Positions 1 through 11,344 are shown, counted from the stretch's first letter. The stretch: DNA of 64,000 nt from Nocardia arthritidis (GCF_011801145.1 NZ_CP046172.1:1736001-1800000); one strand, 5' to 3'. Made by a program: numbers and translations. Notes: generated from the letters alone by a model not told the origin.

Positions 1-2
1 AG

Positions 3-839
3 GCCACCTTCGTCACGCACGGTGATTTCACCAAGGGCACCACGCTGCTCGCGCTGTTCGGCCTGCTCATCACGGTGGTCTTCCTGGTGCTGCGCTGGCA
101 CGGCGCGGTGCTGTACGGCATCGTGCTCACCGCGCTGCTCGGCATGATCACCGGGCTGGTCAAGCTGCCGGACGGTGTCGTCGCGATGCCGAAGGGTTTG
201 GATCAGACCTTCGGCCAGGCCATCATCCACCTGCCGGACGCATTCACCGGTCAGATGGTCGTCGTCGTGCTGACCATGCTGTTCGTCGATTTCTTCGATG
301 CGTCGGGCACCCTGATCGGCGTCGCCAATCAGGCCGGGCTGCTGGACAAGAACGGTCAGTTGCCGCGCGCGTCGAGCGCGCTGGCCGCCGATTCGGTCGG
401 CACCATGGCGGGTGCGGTGATCGGAACCTCCACCACCACCGCGTATGTCGAGTCGACGGCGGGTGTCTCGGCGGGCGGGCGCACCGGGCTGACGGCGGTG
501 ACCACCGCGGGCTGGTTCCTGATCGCGATGTTCTGTTTCCCGATTTTCTCGGTGATCGCGGGCTCCGGCGAGGTGACCGCGCCCGCGCTGATCGTGGTCG
601 GCGTGCTGATGGCGCGGGCGCTCGGGGAAATCGACTGGAATCGGCTCGAATATTCGGTGCCCGCATTCATCACCGTGGTGGTTACGCCGCTCACCTATTC
701 GATCGCGTACGGCCTCGCCATGGGAATGGTGTTCTATCCGGTGGTGATGGTGGCGCGCGGCCGGATCAAAGAGGTGCATCCCGCGATGTGGGCGCTGATG
801 GTCGTATTTCTCGGTTATTTCTTCTTCCTGGCGGAGTGA
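3..839 (+). CDS. NCS2 purine permease, AzgA type (5' truncated)
   Basis: C-terminal part of an adenine/guanine/hypoxanthine:proton symporter of the NCS2 AzgA/PbuG branch, an inner-membrane protein. The reading frame is already open at the window start (codons from base 3), so the true start lies upstream; the GTG at 75 is internal. Family marks are the stretch DFFDASGTLIGVANQAGL, the segment ESTAGVSAGGRTGLTA characteristic of AzgA proteins, and at least five hydrophobic segments ending in LGYFFFLAE before the TGA. The family assignment is firm. Exact substrate preference within purines cannot be read from the sequence. Confidence 0.9.
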   Translation, partial: ATFVTHGDFTKGTTLLALFGLLITVVFLVLRWHGAVLYGIVLTALLGMITGLVKLPDGVVAMPKGLDQTFGQAIIHLPDAFTGQMVVVVLTMLFVDFFDASGTLIGVANQAGLLDKNGQLPRASSALAADSVGTMAGAVIGTSTTTAYVESTAGVSAGGRTGLTAVTTAGWFLIAMFCFPIFSVIAGSGEVTAPALIVVGVLMARALGEIDWNRLEYSVPAFITVVVTPLTYSIAYGLAMGMVFYPVVMVARGRIKEVHPAMWALMVVFLGYFFFLAE

Positions 840-892
840 ACGGGCGTCATTTCGGGCCGATCGGGGCATAATCCCCAGTTGTTGGACAGTTG

Positions 893-922
893 CCGCGGTC
901 CGTGCAATGATTCGGACCGCGG
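893..922 (+). terminator. Hairpin after purine permease
   Basis: Perfect 10-bp inverted repeat (ccgcggtccg / cggaccgcgg) around a 10-nt loop, 54 nt after the permease stop. No T-run follows, as is common for actinobacterial terminators. Each arm carries a ccgcgg palindrome, so it could instead be an operator for the DoxX gene. Confidence 0.4.
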
Positions 923-1022
923 TCCGCTTCATTGGCGAAGTAGGTTCTCGGCGGAGATACAGAGCGCGCTGCGCCGGGGTATGCGCACGAATACAAATCG
1001 CAGGCACGGATGAAGGACGAGC

Positions 1023-1556
1023 ATGTCTACCAACACAATTCAGCGCGCCACCGGCGCGGCAAGCGAGCTGGACAAGGTATCGACCGACATCGGCCTACTG
1101 GTGCTTCGAGTCGGCTTCGGCGGTGTGCTCGCGGCTCATGGGGCACAGAAGCTGTTCGGCTGGTTCAACGGCATGGGCTGGCAGACCACGGCCAGCGTCT
1201 TCGACGGGATGGGTTACAAGCCCGGCAAATTCTTCGGCACCCTCGCCGGACTGTGTGAGTTCACCGGTGGGTTGTTGCTGCTTCTCGGCCTGGTGACCCC
1301 GCTCGCGGCCGCCATCGTGATCGGCACCATGATCAATGCGATCAACGTGACCTGGGGTCCCGGCCTGCTCGGTAAGGGCGGATGGGAAGAGCCGCTGTTG
1401 TTCGCCCTCGCCGCACTGGCATTGGCCTTCACCGGCCCGGGCAAGTTCTCGCTCGACCATGGACGCCCTTGGCACCGGCAGGGATTCATCTGGGGAGCCG
1501 GGGCCCTCGTGCTCGCGGTGGTCACCGCGGCGCTCACCCTGCTGGTCAAATCCTGA
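1023..1556 (+). CDS. DoxX family membrane protein
   Basis: Integral membrane protein of 177 residues from the DoxX/SURF4-like family. Family hallmarks are an N-terminal LRVGFGGVLAAHGAQKLFGWF, then FGTLAGLCEFTGGLLLLLGLVTPLAA, and a C-terminal helix, giving four predicted membrane helices. Mycobacterial DoxX is reported to act in a membrane oxidoreductase complex with SodA and a thiosulfate sulfurtransferase. No such partners are adjacent here, so a redox role is only inferred. ATG start with GGACGA six bases upstream. It is monocistronic, with a strong hairpin directly after the stop. Confidence 0.85.
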   Translation: MSTNTIQRATGAASELDKVSTDIGLLVLRVGFGGVLAAHGAQKLFGWFNGMGWQTTASVFDGMGYKPGKFFGTLAGLCEFTGGLLLLLGLVTPLAAAIVIGTMINAINVTWGPGLLGKGGWEEPLLFALAALALAFTGPGKFSLDHGRPWHRQGFIWGAGALVLAVVTAALTLLVKS

Positions 1557-1562
1557 GACCCG

Positions 1563-1591
1563 CGGCGCGGTGATCCTGGATCACCGCGCCG
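1563..1591 (+). terminator. Strong hairpin terminator after doxX
   Basis: Perfect 13-bp stem (cggcgcggtgatc / gatcaccgcgccg) with a 3-nt loop, starting 7 nt after the DoxX stop. No U-tract. Confidence 0.7.
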
Positions 1592-1658
1592 TGTCACAGT
1601 CCGGGACGCCGCGTCGTCTTCCTCGTGTTGTCATGAACAACTACAACCGAGGAGTGAT

Positions 1659-2060
1659 GTGACCATCGAGATCAGCAACCCGGCGGAACTGCACGACCCG
1701 ACCGGCTTCGGCTACAGCCATGTCGCGCGGGTGCGCGGCGAGTTGGTTTTCATCGCGGGGCAATACGACTCCGACGCCGAGGGGCACACCACCAGTGACG
1801 ATTTCGCGGTTCAGGTGGATCGCGCCTTCGCGAATCTCGGTGTGGCGCTGCGGTCCGTCGGACTCGACTACCCGGATGTCGCCCAGTTGCGCAGCCATAT
1901 CGTCGATCACGACCTGGACAAGCTGGCCGTGCTCGGCCGCAAGATCGCCGAACTCTGGGGCGATCGCCCGCCGACGCAGACGCTGAGCGGCGTTGCGGCG
2001 CTTGCCCTTCCGGGAATGCTGTTCGAGGTGGACGCGATCGCGGTGCGCGGGGAGGGCTAG
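1659..2060 (+). CDS. RidA/YjgF/Rid family protein
   Basis: Small Rid-superfamily protein (133 residues), the family that hydrolyses reactive enamine/imine intermediates or related substrates in the cytosol. The C-terminal pattern RPPTQTLSGVAALALPGMLFEVDAIAV matches the Rid strand-helix-strand core. The signature Arg seen in true RidA deaminases is not obvious, so this is probably a divergent Rid subgroup. GTG start preceded by gaggag. The gene ends in a hairpin that overlaps its stop codon and separates it from the convergent methyltransferase. Confidence 0.8.
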   Translation: MTIEISNPAELHDPTGFGYSHVARVRGELVFIAGQYDSDAEGHTTSDDFAVQVDRAFANLGVALRSVGLDYPDVAQLRSHIVDHDLDKLAVLGRKIAELWGDRPPTQTLSGVAALALPGMLFEVDAIAVRGEG

Positions 2061-2075
2061 GGCACGTCCTAGTCC
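2054..2075. terminator. Bidirectional hairpin between convergent genes
   Basis: gggctagg and cctagtcc pair around a 6-nt loop, with one G-T wobble. The left arm contains the RidA TAG stop, and the right arm ends two bases before the stop of the convergent methyltransferase, so it can serve both genes. Confidence 0.5.
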
Positions 2076-2076
2076 G

Positions 2077-2766
2077 TCAGCGCAGCACCAGGATGGTGCT
2101 GGCGCCGTGGTGGAATTCGAAATCCACGTCCCGCAGTTCGGTCTGGAGCCCCTTGTCGTGCAGTTCTTTTCGGAGCTTGTCGACCAGGGGATCCAGGTTG
2201 GCGCCGGTGTGGTCGACCAGTGGGTAGATCCTGGTCTCGCCGACGGCGACCCTGGCCAGCTCCACCAGCGCGGCGAGATGGAAGTCGGCGTCGAGCCGGT
2301 CGGCGTAGCTGAAGAGCAGATGTGAGCTGAGCACGAGATCGAAACTCTTGTCGGGGAAGGGTAGTGACGGTAGTCGGGCGCCGATGTAGCGCTCCGGATG
2401 TTCGGTGAGATCGGCGCCGAAACGGCGGGCCGACGCGGTGCGCATGCGCAGATGATCGGCCGGGCTGCCGTACCAGTCCCACCGGCGTCGATGCGAATGC
2501 CTTGCCGCCCAACGGGTTGCGCGATCACACTCGCGCAGTGCGGTCGCTCTGAGGTCCTCGACGGACCGGGTGTATATGGGATCGACGGCGATGACCTGCG
2601 CGCCGAGATCACTCGCCTCGGCAGTGAAACCTGCTGCGCCACCGGGACAATCGAGGATACGACCACGCAATTCGCTGGCGGTGAGCCCGAAAATCGCTCG
2701 ATATTCCGCCAATGATCTTGCGCTGATGATGAATTCGCCGAGTGTTTCGGTATCGGGGTGCGTCAT
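2077..2766 (-). CDS. SAM-dependent methyltransferase-like protein
   Basis: Cytosolic class I methyltransferase fold of 229 residues. Motif I is ILDCPGGAAGFTAEASDLGA (cofactor-binding loop DCPGGAAGF), followed by the acidic end of strand 2 in VIAVDPIY. The post-motif FDLVLSSHLLFSYADRLD resembles motif IV/V. Motif I has CPGG rather than the usual GxGxG, a variant of a family found in several bacterial lineages without known substrate. The C-terminal half lacks recognisable substrate-binding motifs. ATG start. Transcribed towards ridA, downstream of dinG on the same strand but separated from it by 234 bp containing two hairpins. Confidence 0.7.
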   Translation of the reverse strand: MTHPDTETLGEFIISARSLAEYRAIFGLTASELRGRILDCPGGAAGFTAEASDLGAQVIAVDPIYTRSVEDLRATALRECDRATRWAARHSHRRRWDWYGSPADHLRMRTASARRFGADLTEHPERYIGARLPSLPFPDKSFDLVLSSHLLFSYADRLDADFHLAALVELARVAVGETRIYPLVDHTGANLDPLVDKLRKELHDKGLQTELRDVDFEFHHGASTILVLR

Positions 2767-2833
2767 CTGGCCACGGTCTCATGGAAAGGCCGGGCATGAG
2801 AGGGAATTTGTTGCGGGGCAACGAGATTTGTAT

Positions 2834-2868
2834 GTCCCCGCGCCGCGTGCAGGGCTTGGCGCGGGGAC
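2834..2868 (-). terminator. Hairpin between dinG and methyltransferase
   Basis: Perfect 11-bp stem gtccccgcgcc / ggcgcggggac with a 13-nt loop, 132 nt past the dinG stop on the minus strand. Probably a dinG terminator. Confidence 0.5.
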
Positions 2869-2944
2869 GACCGATACATTCGGCGTGGGAATTGGGGGTT
2901 CACCGAAGTACCACAACCCAACTTACTTCTGATCGGAACTAAAT

Positions 2945-2974
2945 CCAGTTCTTGTGAGTGGTATCACAAACTGG
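2945..2974. promoter_or_regulatory. CRP-like palindrome / dinG hairpin
   Basis: Contains TTGTGAgtggtaTCACAA, matching the CRP/GlxR pattern TGTGA-N6-TCACA perfectly. The flanks ccagtt and aactgg extend the symmetry, so it could equally be a terminator 26 nt after dinG. If it is a CRP site, its target would be the methyltransferase that starts about 190 nt downstream on the minus strand. Confidence 0.45.
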
Positions 2975-3000
2975 TCGTCCTATGTATGGTTTGCTCACGT

Positions 3001-5076
3001 TTACGGTGCGGTGGCGGTGAGGCGCTGCAGCGCCTTGATCACCACCTCCGGATCCGCTGTCTCCCAATACGGTGGCAGCGAAGCGCGCAGGTAACCGCCG
3101 TAACGGGCGGTGGCCAAACGTGAATCGAGTATCGCGACGACACCGCGGTCGTCCACGCTGCGCAGCAGTCGCCCGGTGCCCTGCGCCAGTAGCAACGCCG
3201 CATGATTGGCGGCCACCGCCATGAAGCCGTTGCCGCCACGCGATTCCACCGCGCGCTGCCGCGCCGTCAGCAGCGGATCGTCGGGGCGCGGGAACGGAAT
3301 CCGGTCCAGGATCACCAAACTCAGCGACGGACCCGGCACGTCGACGCCCTGCCACAGCGAGAGGGTGCCGAACAGCGAGGTCGCCGGATCGTCGGCGAAC
3401 CGGCGGACCAGCTGACCGGTCGCGTCGTCACCCTGGCAGAGCACGGGCGTATCCAGCCGGGAGCGCAGCGCCTCCGTCGCGGACTTGGCCGCCCGCATCG
3501 AGGAGAACAGTCCGAGGGTGCGACCACCCGCGGCGCGCATCAACCGCTCGATCTCGTCGAGGTAGGCGGGTGACAGACCGTCCCGGCCGGGTGCGGGCAA
3601 ATGCTTTGCGACGTAAAGGATTCCGGATTTGGCGTGATCGAACGGGGAGCCGACGTCGAGCGCGCTCCAGCGCACCTTCTCGTCGTCGGCGGGCGCCTGC
3701 GCGCCATTGGCGAGCGCCGCGTCGGACTTGTTCGCCGACTGCGCGGGCAGCCCCCAGGTGATCGCGAGTCCGTCGAAGGAACCGCCGATCTGCAGCGTCG
3801 CCGAGGTCAGGATGACCGTCGCGGTGCCGAAAAGCCTGCTGCGCAACAGTCCGCCGACCGCGAGCGGCGCCATCCGCAGCGTGCGCCGGGTGACCCCGCG
3901 AATCTCCTCGGCGGACAGCCAGATCACGTCGTGGCGCTTGGCCGGATCGGGCTCCTCGAAGGCGGTGAGCGCGCGCACCGCGCCGTCGTGCACCTCGTCG
4001 ATGGCGGCCAGTGCGAGATTGCGCTGGGCGGCCGCCTCGGGATCGCCCTGCGCGGTGGTGCCGCCGGGCGGCGCGAGCGCGGTGCGCGCATTCCACGCCG
4101 CGTCGCGGACCAGCGCGAGTACGGGGGCGATGCCGTCGGGAAGGGTGTCCCAGCGGGCGGCGGGCAGCTCGTCGAGCGCGGCGTGCCAGGCCTCCGCGGC
4201 GGCCTCCAACCGGTCCACCTCTTGCTCGTCGACGAGTTTGGCGCAGCGGCGGGCGGCCGCGCTGATCGCCGCGGGCGCGAGCTCGGCGGTGGCCACGCCG
4301 GTGACCCGGTCGACGAGTTCGTGCGCCTCATCGATGACGACCACATCGTGTTCCGGCAACACCTGGATACCGCTGATGGCGTCGATGGCGAGCAGGGCGT
4401 GGTTGGTCACCACCACATCGGCCTGCGCCGATTCGGCGCGGGCGCGTTCGGCGTAGCAGTCCTGGCCGAACGGGCAGCGGGATTTGCCCAGGCATTCGCG
4501 GGACGACACGCTGACCTGTCGCCACGCTCGATCACTCACACCGGGTACCAGGTCGTCGCGGTCGCCGGTTTCGGTATTCGAGGCGAACTCGTTGAGCCGC
4601 TGCACCTCGCGGCCGAGCCGGGAGATGGCGAAGGCGTCGAAAAGCTCGGCCTCGGCCGGTTCGTCCGGAATGACGCTGTTGATCTTGTTGAGGCACAGAT
4701 AGTTGTTGCGGCCCTTGAGGATCGCGAATTTCGCGGTGCGGCCCAGCGGCCCGCGCAATGCCTCCGCCAGGCGCGGCAGATCCCGGTCCACCAGCTGGCG
4801 CTGCAGTGCGATCGTCGCGGTGGACACCACCACCGTGCGCCCGGTGCGCACCGCGTACCGCAGGCTCGGCACCAGATAGGCCAGCGACTTACCGGTCCCG
4901 GTGCCCGCCTGCACCGCCAGGTGCTCCTTGGTGTCGATGGCGTGATCCACCGCGGCCGCCATCGTCAGCTGACCGGTGCGTTCCTTCCCGCCCAGCGCCT
5001 CGACGGCGGCGGCCAAAAGTTCGGGTACTGGCGGGAGTTCGGGCACGCGCAGCAGCCTACTGGCTCGCACCGACAC
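3001..5076 (-). CDS. dinG: ATP-dependent DNA helicase DinG-like
   Basis: Superfamily 2 XPD/DinG-type 5'-3' helicase with an iron-sulfur domain, acting in DNA repair and resolution of R-loops or D-loops. Visible motifs: Walker A QAGTGTGKSLAYL; four Fe-S cysteines in YLCLNK and ECLGKSRCPFGQDCYAE; Walker B VVIDEAHE; motif VI QGTGRLLRS near the C terminus. About 690 residues, close to M. tuberculosis Rv1329c (664). The open frame continues upstream through pncA, so the start is a GTG near residue VPELPPVPELL: 5076, 5070 or 5046. The last has a fair AGTAGG ribosome site. Lies beside pncA and pncB as in mycobacterial synteny. Confidence 0.9.
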   Translation of the reverse strand: MSVRASRLLRVPELPPVPELLAAAVEALGGKERTGQLTMAAAVDHAIDTKEHLAVQAGTGTGKSLAYLVPSLRYAVRTGRTVVVSTATIALQRQLVDRDLPRLAEALRGPLGRTAKFAILKGRNNYLCLNKINSVIPDEPAEAELFDAFAISRLGREVQRLNEFASNTETGDRDDLVPGVSDRAWRQVSVSSRECLGKSRCPFGQDCYAERARAESAQADVVVTNHALLAIDAISGIQVLPEHDVVVIDEAHELVDRVTGVATAELAPAAISAAARRCAKLVDEQEVDRLEAAAEAWHAALDELPAARWDTLPDGIAPVLALVRDAAWNARTALAPPGGTTAQGDPEAAAQRNLALAAIDEVHDGAVRALTAFEEPDPAKRHDVIWLSAEEIRGVTRRTLRMAPLAVGGLLRSRLFGTATVILTSATLQIGGSFDGLAITWGLPAQSANKSDAALANGAQAPADDEKVRWSALDVGSPFDHAKSGILYVAKHLPAPGRDGLSPAYLDEIERLMRAAGGRTLGLFSSMRAAKSATEALRSRLDTPVLCQGDDATGQLVRRFADDPATSLFGTLSLWQGVDVPGPSLSLVILDRIPFPRPDDPLLTARQRAVESRGGNGFMAVAANHAALLLAQGTGRLLRSVDDRGVVAILDSRLATARYGGYLRASLPPYWETADPEVVIKALQRLTATAP

Positions 5077-5119
5077 GGAGATCAGCCGCCGCGTTGGCCT
5101 GAATGAGACGGCCGGTGTG

Positions 5120-5698
5120 TCACTGGGCGCGTCGCGTGCCGACCGCGCCTTCCAGTTCGACGCCTGCGGCGCGCAGTTCACCGAGGGCCGATTCGATGGT
5201 GGCGGGCGCGACGCCCGCGGTGAGGCCGAGCAATACCCGGGTGCGGAATCCGGCGGTGCGCGCGTCCAGCGCGGTTGCCCGGACACAGTGGTCGGTGGCG
5301 ATGCCGACCACGTCGACGGTATCGATATCCCTGGCGCGCAACCATTCGGCGAGGTCGGTGCCGTCGGGCGCCGCGCCCTCGAAACCGGAATAGGCGGCGG
5401 AGTATTCGCCTTTCGAGAAGATTTCCTCGATGGGCGCGGTATCGAGATTCGGGTGGAAATCGGCGCCCGGCGTGCCGACCCGGCAGTGCGGCGGCCAAGA
5501 GTCCACATAGTTCGGGTGGTCGGAGAAATGCGCGCCGGGATCGATGTGATAGTCGCGGGTAGCGACGATCGCGGCATAGTCGCCGCCGGCGAGATGGTCG
5601 CTGATCCCGGTGGCGACGGCCGCGCCGCCGGTCACCGCGAGCGATCCGCCCTCGCAGAAATCGTTCTGGACATCGACGATGATCAGTGCTCGGTTCAT
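5120..5698 (-). CDS. pncA: Pyrazinamidase/nicotinamidase
   Basis: Cytosolic amidohydrolase that converts nicotinamide to nicotinate for NAD salvage; in mycobacteria the same enzyme activates pyrazinamide. 192 residues, near the M. tuberculosis enzyme (186). Catalytic triad Asp9, Lys96 (SKGE) and Cys138 (ATDHCVR). Metal ligands Asp49, His51, His57 and His71 are all present, and the cis-peptide region GIATDHC is conserved. ATG start with GGAGG five bases upstream. Its product feeds PncB, encoded 650 bp away on the same strand, so the two form a Preiss-Handler salvage pair although not one operon. Confidence 0.95.
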   Translation of the reverse strand: MNRALIIVDVQNDFCEGGSLAVTGGAAVATGISDHLAGGDYAAIVATRDYHIDPGAHFSDHPNYVDSWPPHCRVGTPGADFHPNLDTAPIEEIFSKGEYSAAYSGFEGAAPDGTDLAEWLRARDIDTVDVVGIATDHCVRATALDARTAGFRTRVLLGLTAGVAPATIESALGELRAAGVELEGAVGTRRAQ

Positions 5699-5796
5699 GA
5701 GGCACCTCCTACTGTCCGCAGCGTAGAACGGATTTGAACGAGAAGTCCCCCGCGCCCGTATCCACTGTGTTGTCGAGGATCCGTCGGAGGGCAGGT

Positions 5797-5982
5797 ATGG
5801 CGCGGATAATTTGGGCATTTCTCGGTTTGGTCGCGTTCGCCGCGATCGGGATCGGTCTGGCCGAGGCATACGGAAGCGCGGAACTGGCGGGCGCGGTGGT
5901 GCGCGGATCCCTTTTCGGGCTGGTGGTTTTCGTGGTCCTCTCGCTGGTGCAGCGGCGAAATACGAAGGGCCGCAACAAATAG
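5797..5982 (+). CDS. Small two-helix membrane protein
   Basis: Hypothetical 61-residue protein with two predicted membrane helices (IIWAFLGLVAFAAIGIGLAEAYG and the segment around GLVVFVVLSLVQ) and a basic tail RRNTKGRNK. ATG start supported by a ggagggcagg ribosome site; an upstream TTG in frame (5734) lacks one. Squeezed between pncA and pncB and ends four bases before the convergent pncB stop. No homologous family recognised. Confidence 0.55.
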   Translation: MARIIWAFLGLVAFAAIGIGLAEAYGSAELAGAVVRGSLFGLVVFVVLSLVQRRNTKGRNK

Positions 5983-5986
5983 CGAT

Positions 5987-7348
5987 TCAATTCACGAACG
6001 TCGTCGGAATCGCGGGCTCCCCGTCGGACAGTTTCAGCCCCTCCCATGGCAGGCTGATCAATCCGCGCGCGACCAGTTCTCGGCTGCGCGCCAGCACCGG
6101 CTTCTCGACGATCGATCCGGCGCGCACCAGCGGCACCAACAGCTCACGGGATTCGAAACCATTTGTGGCGGGCGGCTTTCCGGCCGCCGGGTAAACGATC
6201 TCCTCGACGACGGTTCCGGTGTTCCTGGCCAGCCGGACCGCGCGCTTGGTGCCGCCGCGCGACTCCTTGTGGCTGCTGCGCTTGGCCACCGGCAGCCCGT
6301 CGACCTCGACCAGTTTGTAGACCATGCCCGCGGTCGGCGCGCCGGAACCGGTGACCAGCGAGGTGCCCACGCCGTACGCGTCGACCGGTTCGGCGCGCAG
6401 CGCGGCGATGGAGTATTCGTCGAGATCGCCGGACACCACTATCTTCGTCTTGGTGGCGCCGAGCCCGTCGAGTTGCTCGCGCACCTGTCGGGCCAGTACC
6501 CCGAGATCGCCGGAATCGATTCGCACGCCGCCCAATTCGGGCCCGGCGACCTCGATGGCGGTGGCCACGCCCCTGGTGATGTCGAAGGTGTCCACCAGCA
6601 GCGTGGTGCCGATGCCGAGCGCCGCGATCTGGCTGCGGAACGCCGCCGCCTCGTGCGCGCCGTCGGCCGCGCTGTGTAGGAGTGTGAACGCGTGCGCGCT
6701 GGTGCCCGCGCTCGGCACGCCGAAGCGGCGCGCGGCCTCCAGATTCGAGGTCGCGTCGAATCCGGCCAGGTACGCGGCGCGGGCGCTGGCCGGGGCGGCC
6801 AGTTCGTGGGTGCGCCGGGAGCCCATCTCGATCATCCGCCGCCCGGCCGCCACGCTGACCATCCTGGCCGCGGCCGAGGCGATCGCGCTGTCGTGATTGA
6901 GGATCGACAGGATCAGCGTCTCCAGCACGACGCATTCGGCGAAGCTGCCGCGCACCGAAAGTATCGGGGAGCCGGGGAAATACAGCTCACCCTCGGGGTA
7001 GCCGTCGATATCGCCGGTGAATCGGTAGTCGCGCAGGAAGTCGAGCGTGCGGTCGTCGAGGAAGTCGGCGGCGGCGAGTTCCGGCGCGCCGAAACGGTAG
7101 TGCGCCAACGCGTCCAGCAGCCTGCCGGTGCCCGCGACGACGCCGTAGCGGCGGCCGTGTGGCAACCGCCGCGCGAACACCTCGAAGCTGCAGCGCCGCC
7201 ATGCCGAACCGTCGGCGATGGCCGCGGCGAGCATGGTCAGCTCGTACTGGTCGGTGAGCAGTGCGGTGCTGAAACCGTCCGCGGCGACGTGGTAGGTGTC
7301 GCCGGGGCCTTCGTCGCCGATGCTGGTTTTGCCATCGCGGATGTCCAC
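5987..7348 (-). CDS. pncB: Nicotinate phosphoribosyltransferase
   Basis: Converts nicotinate, PRPP and ATP to nicotinate mononucleotide, the entry step of the Preiss-Handler NAD pathway, in the cytosol. About 453 residues (Mtb PncB1 448). N-terminal [11 protein letters not shown] is the family signature. GSRRTHE carries the catalytic His region. [17 protein letters not shown] and [13 protein letters not shown] are the phosphate- and substrate-binding loops. The GTG at 7348 was chosen because it gives the family length. The longer open frame upstream (to 7756) runs under clpS and is not coding. Divergent from clpS, as in M. tuberculosis Rv1330c/Rv1331. Confidence 0.93.
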   Translation of the reverse strand: MDIRDGKTSIGDEGPGDTYHVAADGFSTALLTDQYELTMLAAAIADGSAWRRCSFEVFARRLPHGRRYGVVAGTGRLLDALAHYRFGAPELAAADFLDDRTLDFLRDYRFTGDIDGYPEGELYFPGSPILSVRGSFAECVVLETLILSILNHDSAIASAAARMVSVAAGRRMIEMGSRRTHELAAPASARAAYLAGFDATSNLEAARRFGVPSAGTSAHAFTLLHSAADGAHEAAAFRSQIAALGIGTTLLVDTFDITRGVATAIEVAGPELGGVRIDSGDLGVLARQVREQLDGLGATKTKIVVSGDLDEYSIAALRAEPVDAYGVGTSLVTGSGAPTAGMVYKLVEVDGLPVAKRSSHKESRGGTKRAVRLARNTGTVVEEIVYPAAGKPPATNGFESRELLVPLVRAGSIVEKPVLARSRELVARGLISLPWEGLKLSDGEPAIPTTFVN

Positions 7349-7492
7349 GCAGTCACTGTATGCGGCCGGTTCACTGGGACCGGCGCTGCCGCCGTTCCGG
7401 CGCACGCCGATGGCCGGCATGACGGTCACGATGGCGCGCTGATGTCCGGCCGGGGTGTTGTGTATTCGGAGTCGGCCCGTACCCTGGATGTT

Positions 7493-7813
7493 ATGGGCTT
7501 GTGCAACACGAACGCGACGCTGTCCGCGGCACAGGCGACCCCGGAAGCGGTCGAGTACACCGAGATCCTGGAGGCGGAGGACCGTCCCTGGGTGACCGTG
7601 GTTTGGGATGATCCCGTCAACCTCATGCACTACGTCACCTACATTTTTCAAAAGCTGTTCGGTTACAGCAAGAGCAAGGCGACGGAGCTGATGCTCAAGG
7701 TGCACAACGAGGGCAAGGCGGTGGTCTCGTCTGGCTCGCGGGACAAGATGGAGCACGATGTCCAGCGACTACACGCCGCCGGACTCTGGGCGACCATGCA
7801 GCGGGACGACTGA
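7493..7813 (+). CDS. clpS: ATP-dependent Clp protease adaptor ClpS
   Basis: 106-residue adaptor that hands N-degron proteins to the ClpC/ClpA chaperone of the Clp protease. The core [20 protein letters not shown] carries the conserved DDP-N binding surface for the N-terminal residue. [32 protein letters not shown] is the typical second half. ATG start chosen to give the usual short N-terminal tail. Divergent from pncB, with 144 bp between them. Its 3' end overlaps or abuts the DUF2017 gene as in mycobacteria. Confidence 0.93.
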   Translation: MGLCNTNATLSAAQATPEAVEYTEILEAEDRPWVTVVWDDPVNLMHYVTYIFQKLFGYSKSKATELMLKVHNEGKAVVSSGSRDKMEHDVQRLHAAGLWATMQRDD

Positions 7814-7835
7814 CCGGGACGACTACCGTAGCGAC

Positions 7836-8404
7836 GTGCGAAAGTGGAGCCGGAAGAACTCGTTGAGCGGTCTCAAGCTGCGATCCGAGATGGATGCGCG
7901 TGAGGCCAGCGTGCTGCGTTCACTGGTCGGCGCCGTCTCCGGGCTGCTGACCGAGCGGGCGAGCTCGGCCCCCGAGGACGATCTGGCCGCGCTCACCGGG
8001 CTGCGCACCGGCAACACCATCCCACCCGACGATCCGCGACTGCGCCGCCTGCTGCCCGACTTCCACCGCAGCGAACCCGGTTCCCCCGACGCCGACCGCG
8101 CCGATCTGAACAGCGCGCTGCGCGGGCTGCACGAGCCGGACATCATCGACGCCAAGCTGGCCGCCGGTTCGGTGGTCCTGGACACCGTCCCCGCCGACGG
8201 CGGGCGCATCATCCTCACCCCGAGCAGGCCGATGCCTGGCTCACCGCGCTCACCGACGTCCGGCTCGCGCTCGGCACCGTACTCGGCATCGATGCCGAGA
8301 CCCCGGATCAGCTGAATCCGGACGATCCGCGCGCCCCGCACCTGGACGTCTATCACTGGCTCACCTGGATGCAGGACTCACTGCTGCAAGCGCTTTCGCC
8401 CTAG
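7836..8404 (+). pseudogene. DUF2017 protein (Rv1332 homologue), frameshifted
   Basis: Conserved actinobacterial protein always found between clpS and the P1 peptidase; function unknown. The N-terminal part (MRKWSR-type start at GTG 7836, then LGAVSGLLTER, DPRLRRLLPDF) and a C-terminal part ending LDVYHWLTWMQDSLLQALSP are both well conserved, but they are in different frames. The break is at about 8217-8222 (accccgag), where the frame must move by -1. Restoring a fifth C (accccc gag) would read ILTPEQADAWL continuously to the TAG at 8402. Either a real inactivating deletion or a homopolymer sequencing error. The alternative start ATG 7758 overlaps clpS. Confidence 0.8.
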
Positions 8405-8467
8405 GGCACGCCGAAATATCTGTGCGCGAACAGGTCTCGTCTGGAATAACGGCAAGGAGGCCGGATC

Positions 8468-9526
<1,059 letters not shown>

Positions 9527-9643
9527 ATTCGGGGGCGAATAGATCCGGTCGGCCGGTATCCGGGAATAGCCGAATATCCTGACTCGTTGTCGAGTGCGAT
9601 GGGTCGGCCGGGTGCTGTGCCGAAGTGTGGAAGGGTTTGACTC

Positions 9644-10066
9644 GTGCTGGTGATAAGGGCCGACCTGGTCGAGGCGATGGTGGCGCATGCGCGCGCCGAC
9701 CATCCGGATGAGGCCTGCGGTGTCATCGCCGGTCCGGAGGGTTCGGATCGGCCGGAGCGTTTCATCCCGATGATGAACGCCGAGCGCTCGCCGACGTTCT
9801 ACCGCTTCGATTCCGGCGAGCAGCTGAAGGTCTGGCGCGGGATGGACGACGCCGACGAGACCCCGGTGGTGATCTATCACTCGCACACCGCGACCGAGGC
9901 GTACCCGAGCCGCACCGACGTGTCCTACGCATCCGAACCGTTCGCCCACTACGTGCTGATCTCCACCCGCGATCCCGAGCGCCACGAGCTGCGCAGCTAC
10001 CGGATCGTCGGCGGCGAGGTCACCGAGGAGCCGGTGCACGTCGTCGATGCCTACGAAACCGCCTGA
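9644..10066 (+). CDS. mec: CysO-cysteine peptidase Mec
   Basis: JAMM/MPN+ zinc metallopeptidase that releases cysteine from the C terminus of CysO after CysM has built it there. 140 residues. JAMM ligands are Glu23 (DEACG), His79 and His81 (YHSHT) with Ser89 and Asp92 (SRTD). GTG start with gaagg upstream. Directly followed by cysO (35 nt) and cysM (8 nt), an operon that makes a complete oxidation-resistant cysteine route. Confidence 0.94.
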   Translation: MLVIRADLVEAMVAHARADHPDEACGVIAGPEGSDRPERFIPMMNAERSPTFYRFDSGEQLKVWRGMDDADETPVVIYHSHTATEAYPSRTDVSYASEPFAHYVLISTRDPERHELRSYRIVGGEVTEEPVHVVDAYETA

Positions 10067-10101
10067 CCGCCAAGAGTTTCCGCTGAATCGGAGGAGTATC
10101 C

Positions 10102-11344
<1,243 letters not shown>

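Noticed and set aside
2742..2942. Small ORFs in the gap between methyltransferase and dinG
   Set aside because: No ribosome site and no conserved pattern; the region is better explained by two hairpins and a promoter.
5077..5577. 858-residue dinG reading frame extending over pncA
   Set aside because: The extra 167 residues are low-complexity Arg/Pro/Ser translated antisense-frame sequence beneath the clearly real pncA gene; DinG homologues start near VPELL.
7349..7756. 589-residue pncB frame extending over clpS
   Set aside because: The extension overlaps clpS and has no conserved content; the GTG at 7348 gives the family length.
8210..8230. Programmed -1 frameshift in the DUF2017 gene
   Set aside because: The site ccccg lacks a heptameric slippery sequence and downstream structure, and two unrelated genes nearby break at equal C4/G4 runs, so sequencing error is simpler.
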